A stretch of DNA of 64,000 nucleotides, from NCBI RefSeq assembly GCF_003236395.1, contig NZ_POUD01000012.1, forward strand, positions 1-64,000, read 5' to 3'. Position 1 is the first letter of the stretch. Each line of letters begins with the position of its first letter. Below are positions 59,211-64,000 of the stretch, piece by piece. Both the position numbers and the translations under genes were made by a program. Below the pieces are notes generated by a model that was not told the DNA's origin, did not search any database, and was given only the letters and a program-made list of their open reading frames with translations. The stretch is from Nonomuraea aridisoli. GTDB lineage: Bacteria; Actinomycetota; Actinomycetes; Streptosporangiales; Streptosporangiaceae.

Positions 59211-59915
59211 TCAGGCGGGAGCCTCCTCCGGAGGCTCCTCGACGGCGCCGCCCTCCCTGCGCAACTGGCCGATCAGGCGGTCCTGGGCCTGGTCGAGATG
59301 GTGGGTCAGCCGCTGCTGGGCGGCCTCGGGGTCGGCGTCCTCGATCGCCTTGAGGATGGCGTCGTGCTCGTGGGCGACGTTCATCGGGTGGGTGGTGCGG
59401 TGGGCCTGGAACTGGCCCATGGTGAGGTGCACCTCGCCGAGGATGACCTCGTGCATGCGCGACAGGCGGCGGCTCCCGACGCCGGCGACCAGCGCGGAGT
59501 GGAAGGCGATGTCGGCCTCCACCTGGCTCTCGAAGGCCATGTCGGTGGCGGCGGCCTTCATCGCGGCCTGCGCGCGCACGGCGGCCGGCGGGACGACGCC
59601 GCGGCGCGCGAGCGCGGCGACGGCGGCTCGTTCGACGGTCTCCCGGCTGAAGTAGAGGTCGCGGATCTCGTCCTCGCCGAGCTTGGGGACGACCGCGGTC
59701 TTGTGGACCGAACGGCGCAGCAGGCCGAGCGCCGTGAGCCGCTCCAGGCACGCCTTGGCGGTCGGGCGCGCGACGTTGTACTCGCTCGCGATGCGCACCT
59801 CGGTGAGCTTCTCCCCGGGGGCGATCTCGCCGTTGACGATCCGCTTGCGCACCGACTCGTACAACGCCTCAGTCAGGGACGACGGTCCCAGCGGAAAGCT
59901 GCCCTGGCTGTCCAC
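59211..59915 (-). CDS. GntR-family (FadR/FCD subfamily) regulator
   Basis: 234 residues. A winged HTH (KRIVNGEIAPGEKLTEVRIASEYNVARPTAKACLERL) precedes an all-helical FCD ligand domain with metal-type residues (DLYFSRETVERAAVAAL, EADIAFHSALVAG, EHDAILKAI). The GTG at 59915 has AAGGAAA upstream. The sequence TTGTCTGACGA (minus strand of 59939-59949) fits the FadR-subfamily consensus TNGTNNNACNA and lies 24 bp upstream, suggesting self-regulation. It sits in the middle of the sugar-acid operon, whose genes it probably controls. Confidence 0.9.
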   Translation of the reverse strand: MDSQGSFPLGPSSLTEALYESVRKRIVNGEIAPGEKLTEVRIASEYNVARPTAKACLERLTALGLLRRSVHKTAVVPKLGEDEIRDLYFSRETVERAAVAALARRGVVPPAAVRAQAAMKAAATDMAFESQVEADIAFHSALVAGVGSRRLSRMHEVILGEVHLTMGQFQAHRTTHPMNVAHEHDAILKAIEDADPEAAQQRLTHHLDQAQDRLIGQLRREGGAVEEPPEEAPA

Positions 59916-59938
59916 GTGTTTCCTTCCATCGTCGCAAA

Positions 59939-59949
59939 TCGTCAGACAA
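59939..59949. promoter_or_regulatory. GntR (FadR-type) operator candidate
   Basis: Read on the minus strand, TTGTCTGACGA fits TNGTNNNACNA, with half sites GTC and GAC around one base. It lies between the GntR start and the end of the hydroxyacid dehydrogenase gene. A GTATAC palindrome follows at 59950-59955. Confidence 0.5.
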
Positions 59950-59962
59950 GTATACGCGGCTT

Positions 59963-60931
59963 TCAGTAGCCCGCGGCCTTGTCCACGATGTTGCGCAGCG
60001 GCTCCCCCTTGCAGAAGCGGCCGAGGTTGTCCGCCAGGATGTCGAGCCCCCGGCGCGCGGTCGCCTTGGTCGTCGCGCCATTGTGCGGGGTGATGATGAT
60101 GTTGGGAAGACCCCAGAAAGGGCTTTCCGGCGGCAGCGGCTCCACTCCGTGCGCGTCGAGCCCCGCGCCCGCGATCCGGCGCCGGCGCAGGGCGTCGAGC
60201 AGCGCCTCGTCGTCGGCGATGCCGCCGCGCGACACGCAGACGAAGAACGCGGTGGGCCGCATCGCCTCGAACGCGGCGCGGCCGAACACTCCCTTGGTGG
60301 CCGCGGTCAGGGGCGCGGTGACGACGACGAAGTCGCACGCTCCGAGGAACCGGTGGAAGTCCCCGGGCGCGAACATCTCGTCCACCGCCGGGTCGGAGGG
60401 GCAGTGGCGGCGCCGCATGCCGAGCACCCGCATGTGGCACGCCTTGGCCTTCCGCGCCAGGTCCAGGCCCGACCCGCCGAGCCCGAAGAGGCCGACGCTG
60501 CGCCCGGCGAGCTCGTCGTGCGTGAACCGGTCCCAGCGCCGGTCGCCCTGCGCGCGCAACCAGCGCGGCACGTCGCGGTTCAGCATCATCATGAGCAGCA
60601 GGGCGTGCTCGGCGAGCGGGATCGCGCCGTTGCCGGTCGCCGAGGTCAGCACCACGTCGCTCGCCAGCATGCCGGGCGACAACGCGGTGTCCACGCCGGC
60701 GGCCGGGCTGTGCACCCACCGCAGCCGCCGTGCCGCGGCGAGCAGGTCGTCGGGCACGTGCCCGACGATCGCGTCGGCGGTCTCCACCAGGCCGGCTAGG
60801 TCGTGGACCAACTCGACCAACTCGACCAACTCGACGAACTCGACCCGCGCGCCGGGGGCCGAACGGCGCAGCAGCGCCTTGTCGGCCTCCTCGTACCGGC
60901 CGGTCACCAGGATCGTGAGGGGCCCGCTCAT
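59963..60931 (-). CDS. D-2-hydroxyacid dehydrogenase
   Basis: 322 residues. NAD(P)-binding SVGLFGLGGSGLDLARKA, catalytic Arg in CVSRGGIADDEALL, Glu in GVEPLPPESPFWGL and His in IITPHNGATTKA are visible. It reduces or oxidises a 2-keto/2-hydroxy acid such as hydroxypyruvate or glyoxylate. The ATG overlaps the upstream permease stop (ATGA). A run of three VEL tripeptides near residue 33 is encoded by a 9-bp tandem repeat (60806-60841). Paralogous in function to the gene at 1087. Confidence 0.9.
   Translation of the reverse strand: MSGPLTILVTGRYEEADKALLRRSAPGARVEFVELVELVELVHDLAGLVETADAIVGHVPDDLLAAARRLRWVHSPAAGVDTALSPGMLASDVVLTSATGNGAIPLAEHALLLMMMLNRDVPRWLRAQGDRRWDRFTHDELAGRSVGLFGLGGSGLDLARKAKACHMRVLGMRRRHCPSDPAVDEMFAPGDFHRFLGACDFVVVTAPLTAATKGVFGRAAFEAMRPTAFFVCVSRGGIADDEALLDALRRRRIAGAGLDAHGVEPLPPESPFWGLPNIIITPHNGATTKATARRGLDILADNLGRFCKGEPLRNIVDKAAGY
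60806..60841. repeat. In-frame 9-bp tandem repeat
   Basis: Four units GAC(C/G)AACTC (60806-60814, 60815-60823, 60824-60832, 60833-60841) inside the hydroxyacid dehydrogenase gene, encoding repeated VEL. Probable slippage site. Confidence 0.9.
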
Positions 60932-61815
60932 TTGAGCCCCGTGGTGGCGATGCCGCGGATCAGGTGCTTCTGGGCGAAGGCGAAGAAGGCCAGCACCGGG
61001 AGCAGCGACACCAGCGACATCGCGAAGAGCATGCCGACGCCGTCCTGGCTCTGCGAGTCGACCATGGAAGAGAGCGCGACGGACACCGTGAACATCTTCG
61101 GCGAGGTGAGGTAGATCAGCGGGACGAAGAAGTCGTTCCAGGTCCAGATGAACGTGAAGATCGTCGTGGTGACCAGCGCCGGGCGCATCAGCGGCAGGAT
61201 CACGTACCAGAAGGTGCGGAACGGCCCCGAACCGTCGATCCAGGCCGCGCGGTCGAGGTCGCGCGGGATCGTCCGGATGAACTGCACCATGAGGTAGACG
61301 AAGAAGGCGTCGGTGGCCAGGAACTTCGGGATGAGCAGCGGGAAATACGTGTTCACCATGCCGAGCTGCGAGAAGAAGATGTACTGCGGGATCACCAGCA
61401 CGTGCAGCGGCAGCATCACCGAGGCCAGCGTGACGGCGAGGTAGACCTTGCGCATCCGGAACTCCAGCCGCGCCAGGGCGTAGGCGGTCAGCGCGCAGGA
61501 GAACAGGTTGCCGACGATGGACCCGACGCTGACCAGCAGCGAGTTGACCAGGAACACGCTGAACGGCCGGTTCAGCGCGTTCCAGCCCTGGACGAAGTTG
61601 TCGAAGGTCAGGTCCCGCGGGACGAGGCCGGGCTGGGTGAGGATCAGATGGCCCGGCTTGAACGCGCTGACCGCCATCCACACCAGCGGGTAGACCATGA
61701 GCAGCACGAAGACGCCCAGCCCGAGGTGCTTGAGCAGGTCGCGCGACCTGCGTCGCCGGGTGAGCGCCCCGGCCGGGGAACGGGTGGAGTCGATGGGCGC
61801 GGTCGCGGTCGTCAT
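60928..61815 (-). CDS. Sugar ABC transporter permease (MalG-like)
   Basis: 295 residues, six helices (first at LGLGVFVLLMVYPLVWMAVSAF). The EAA-type loop reads LDRAAWIDGSGPFRTFWYVILPL, with Glu-Ala replaced by Asp-Arg at its start but IDG kept. C-terminal helix LVSLLPVLAFFAFAQKHLIRG is typical of CUT1 permeases. The ATG at 61815 overlaps the preceding permease stop by one base. The operon has no ATPase, so an MsiK-like ATPase is needed. Confidence 0.9.
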   Translation of the reverse strand: MTTATAPIDSTRSPAGALTRRRRSRDLLKHLGLGVFVLLMVYPLVWMAVSAFKPGHLILTQPGLVPRDLTFDNFVQGWNALNRPFSVFLVNSLLVSVGSIVGNLFSCALTAYALARLEFRMRKVYLAVTLASVMLPLHVLVIPQYIFFSQLGMVNTYFPLLIPKFLATDAFFVYLMVQFIRTIPRDLDRAAWIDGSGPFRTFWYVILPLMRPALVTTTIFTFIWTWNDFFVPLIYLTSPKMFTVSVALSSMVDSQSQDGVGMLFAMSLVSLLPVLAFFAFAQKHLIRGIATTGLK

Positions 61816-62729
61816 CAGTCGTCTCCGTAGAAGACCCAGTACTTCGACAGGATGAAGTGGATCGCCGTCACGACGGCGATCGCGATCATCAGCACCCAGG
61901 CCAGCGCCGAGGCGTAGCCCATGTCGAAGTTCGCGAATCCCTGTTGGTAGATGTACAGCGTGTAGAAGAGCGTGGAGTTGGCCGGCCCGCCCGTGCCGCC
62001 GCTGACCACGTGGGCCTGGGTGAACGTCTGGAACGCGCCGATCGTCTGCAGGATCAGGTTGAAGAAGATGATCGGGGTGAGCAGCGGGACGGTGATGTGG
62101 GTGAACTGCCGCACGACCGTCGCGCCGTCCACCCGGGCCGCCTCGTACAGCTCCTCGGGGATCTGCCGGAGACCCGCCAGGAAGATCACCATCGGGGAGC
62201 CGAAGGTCCACACGTTGAGCACGATGAGGGTGGACAGCGCCGTGGCGGGGTTCTGCAGCCAGCTCTCGCCGTGCACGCCGAACAGCCCGAGGGCCTGGTT
62301 GATCAGCCCGTCGTCGCCGAAGATCTGCCGCCACAGGATCGCGATGGCGACGCTGGTGCCGAGCAGCGACGGCAGGTAGAACGCGCTGCGGTAGAAGGCG
62401 AGCCCGCGCAGCCCCCGGTCGAGGATCAGCGCGAGCAGCAGGGCGAAGGCCAGTTGCAGGGGGATGGAGACGAAGACGTAGACCAGGGTGACCCTGACGG
62501 AGGCCCAGAAGTACTCGTCGGAGAACATCCGCCGGAAGTTCTCCAGGCCGTTGAACTCGGGCGAGCTGAGGATGTTGTAGTCGGTGAACGCCAGGTACAG
62601 CGAGGCGAACAGCGGTATCGCGGTGACCAGCAGCAGACCGAGCTGCCACGGGATGAGGAAGATGTGCGCGGCCAGGCCCTGGCTGTGCAGTTTGGACGCT
62701 CTCGGGCGCCTTGACCTTGTCGTCGCCAC
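61815..62729 (-). CDS. Sugar ABC transporter permease (MalF-like)
   Basis: 304 residues, six helices (first at HIFLIPWQLGLLLVTAIPLFASLYLAF). EAA motif YEAARVDGATVVRQFTHITVPLL. The GTG start at 62729 lies 43 bp after the binding-protein stop. It pairs with the MalG-like protein. Substrate unknown; downstream hydroxypyruvate/tartronate enzymes point to a sugar acid, polyol or a glycoside breaking down to such compounds. Confidence 0.9.
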   Translation of the reverse strand: MATTRSRRPRASKLHSQGLAAHIFLIPWQLGLLLVTAIPLFASLYLAFTDYNILSSPEFNGLENFRRMFSDEYFWASVRVTLVYVFVSIPLQLAFALLLALILDRGLRGLAFYRSAFYLPSLLGTSVAIAILWRQIFGDDGLINQALGLFGVHGESWLQNPATALSTLIVLNVWTFGSPMVIFLAGLRQIPEELYEAARVDGATVVRQFTHITVPLLTPIIFFNLILQTIGAFQTFTQAHVVSGGTGGPANSTLFYTLYIYQQGFANFDMGYASALAWVLMIAIAVVTAIHFILSKYWVFYGDD

Positions 62730-62772
62730 GGCGACCTCCAGTCGGGGTTGAGCTGAGCGGGCGCGGCGCGCG

Positions 62773-64000
62773 TCACTTGGCCCGGTCGATGCCGGCCTGG
62801 ACCTCCTCGATGAACCTGGCCGACCCGGCGGGGACGGTGGTCCGGCCGAGGGCGATCTCCTCGGCCACCCGCGCCATGGCGGTGCGCCAGGTGTTGGTGC
62901 CGGGCGGCGCCTCGTAGCGCGGCCGCCGCTCGGCCTCCTGGTCGGCCTGCACCACCTTGAGCATCTCCGTCTCGTCCTCGCTGGCGAAGTCGTACGCCTG
63001 CTTGAGGATCTCCGGGTTGACCGGCGCGCCCATCGTCAGGCCGACGACCTTGAGCATGTCGACGGTGTTGGTGTTGTAGTTGATCAGCTTGCCGGCGGCC
63101 TCGACCTTGTCGGGGTCGATGCCCTGGTAGATCGCCATCCGCGGGTAGTAGAGGAACTTGTGGCCCGCCTGCGCCCCGGGCGCGATCGGCACGGCCCGCT
63201 CCTTGAAGGTGTGGTCGGGGAACATCTTGGCGTCGTCGATGATGTGGTTGGAGTTGGCGACCTTGCCCAGCACCTTGTCGCCGACGAGCGTCCAGTCGGG
63301 GCTCATGCCCTCCTGCTCGCTGAGGGTCAGCACGGCGCCGGCCTTGAGCAGTTTCTCCCACCAGTCGAACCAGCTGCTGACGCCGTCCACGGTGAAGCCG
63401 ATCCGGCCGTCATGGGTCCACAGCTGCTCGCCGCGCTGCCGCAGCCACGCCTCGAACGGCAGGTCGGCGTCCGCCTCGTACGGTGATCCCTTGCGTCCCT
63501 TGGGGTTGTCCTTGGTGTAGTCGACGAGGAGTTCGGCCCAGGCGTCCCACGTCCACTCGTCCTCGCCGGCGGGCAGCTCGACGCCGTCCTCCTCGGCGAA
63601 CGTCTGGTTCCAGCGGATGACCGGGACGAAGATGCCGAACGGCATGGTGTTCAGCTTGCCGTCGAGCTTGAAGGACTCCAGGGCGGCGTTGTCGTAGGCC
63701 GACAGGTCGAGCGTGGAGATGCCCTGCAGGTCGCGGTAGAGGTTGTTCCTGGCGTAGGTCATCACCTGGGCCGAGGCGATCCAGAAGATGTCGGCGACGT
63801 CCCTGGCGGCCATCTGGGTGGTCATCCGCTCCTGGAACGCCTCGTACTCGGCGAACTCCGGCTCCACCTGGATGTCGGGGTTCTTCGCGGCGAACTCCTT
63901 GAGAGCCTTCGTGTAGTTCTGCTGGCGGACGTTGTTGCCCCACCAGGCGTAGCGCAGCGAGGTGACCCCGTCCGCCGCACCGTCACCGCCGCCGCATCCG
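62773..64000 (-). CDS. Sugar ABC transporter binding lipoprotein, 5' end beyond the window
   Basis: The frame runs out of the right edge. The last visible residues, GCGGGDGAADGVTSLRYAWWGNN, place the lipobox Cys right at the edge, so only the signal peptide is missing. The mature protein of about 405 residues is a family-1 solute-binding protein (VADIFWIASAQVMTYARNNLYRDLQ; FGIFVPVIRWNQTFAEEDG; DEWTWDAWAELLVDYT). It binds a carbohydrate-type ligand for the two permeases downstream. It would be the first gene of the minus-strand operon. Confidence 0.88.
   Translation of the reverse strand, partial: GCGGGDGAADGVTSLRYAWWGNNVRQQNYTKALKEFAAKNPDIQVEPEFAEYEAFQERMTTQMAARDVADIFWIASAQVMTYARNNLYRDLQGISTLDLSAYDNAALESFKLDGKLNTMPFGIFVPVIRWNQTFAEEDGVELPAGEDEWTWDAWAELLVDYTKDNPKGRKGSPYEADADLPFEAWLRQRGEQLWTHDGRIGFTVDGVSSWFDWWEKLLKAGAVLTLSEQEGMSPDWTLVGDKVLGKVANSNHIIDDAKMFPDHTFKERAVPIAPGAQAGHKFLYYPRMAIYQGIDPDKVEAAGKLINYNTNTVDMLKVVGLTMGAPVNPEILKQAYDFASEDETEMLKVVQADQEAERRPRYEAPPGTNTWRTAMARVAEEIALGRTTVPAGSARFIEEVQAGIDRAK

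Noticed and set aside
1..64000. Transposons, prophage, integrase or tRNA attachment site
   Set aside because: No transposase, integrase or phage structural gene, no flanking inverted repeats with target duplications, and no tRNA gene was recognised by eye; a covariance search would be the decisive test.
1..64000. Polyketide, NRPS, lanthipeptide or other classical secondary-metabolite cluster, or phage-defence island
   Set aside because: No ketosynthase, adenylation, LanB/LanC, restriction or Cas-type genes are present.

Overview
The window is high-GC DNA (roughly 70% or more) with strong third-position GC bias, many GTG and some TTG starts, ATGA/GTGA overlaps, LacI/TetR/GntR/MarR regulators, many sugar ABC systems and secreted lipoproteins. 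This fits a filamentous actinomycete; gene content suggests Streptosporangiaceae (Nonomuraea-like), but the genus is inference. No rRNA, tRNA, CRISPR array, insertion sequence or prophage was seen. It reads as chromosomal accessory and metabolic DNA.

Layout. 1-3.1 kb: the end of a Pro-rich membrane protein, a 38-bp tandem repeat, a 2-hydroxyacid dehydrogenase and a PfkB kinase. 3.2-5.8 kb: a LacI regulator divergent from an MsiK/UgpC-type sugar ABC ATPase, with a 41-bp nested dyad between them. 5.8-10.8 kb: a small TetR regulon (esterase, TetR, transaldolase, DsbA-like protein, cupin) marked by three GTTACAG-N7-CTGTAAC-type sites, with two decayed genes inside it. 10.8-18.4 kb: an S51-like peptidase fused to a CysRS-like tail, a membrane acyltransferase, an acyl-CoA dehydrogenase/MaoC pair, an ACT protein, a VOC protein and a secreted beta-helix protein. 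18.6-25.3 kb: a GH13 alpha-glucosidase, an orphan histidine kinase, and a dicarboxylate symporter divergent from a CitA/CitB-type two-component system.

25.3-31.8 kb is the most distinctive region, a nonulosonic (sialic-type) acid glycoconjugate cluster. One polypeptide joins a CMP-sialate synthetase, a HAD phosphatase and a NeuB-type synthase. It is followed by a GT2 and a polysialyltransferase-like enzyme, and meets tail-to-tail two further glycosyltransferase-like genes on the other strand (one GT52-like). The fusion could run the last three steps from a hexose 6-phosphate plus PEP to a CMP-activated nonulosonate such as Kdn. Teichulosonic acids containing Kdn are known from actinomycete walls, so a cell-wall polymer is the favoured role.

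31.9-43 kb: two oxidoreductases, the second followed by a decayed partial copy of itself; a ydaO-type c-di-AMP riboswitch ahead of a secreted CHAP hydrolase; a MarR/nitroreductase/aldo-keto reductase group; a tightly coupled patatin-glycosyltransferase-membrane protein-hydrolase operon; a GNAT; a broken DUF6928-like gene; and a YCII protein. 43.3-48.2 kb: a large secreted lectin/DUF11 surface protein lying between the YCII gene and an ECF sigma factor, a VOC gene remnant, TrmO and a GrpB protein.

48.4-54.1 kb: a cellobiose locus (cebEFG-bglC-cebR) with two TGGGAGCGCTCCCA CebR operators upstream; its transporter has no ATPase of its own and may use the MsiK-like ATPase near 5 kb. 54.1-57.3 kb: a phosphotransferase overlapping tail-to-tail with a secreted M64 peptidase. 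57.4-64 kb: a minus-strand operon (binding lipoprotein cut by the right edge, two permeases, hydroxyacid dehydrogenase, GntR, hydroxypyruvate isomerase, tartronate semialdehyde reductase) that looks like uptake and breakdown of a sugar acid or related carbohydrate.
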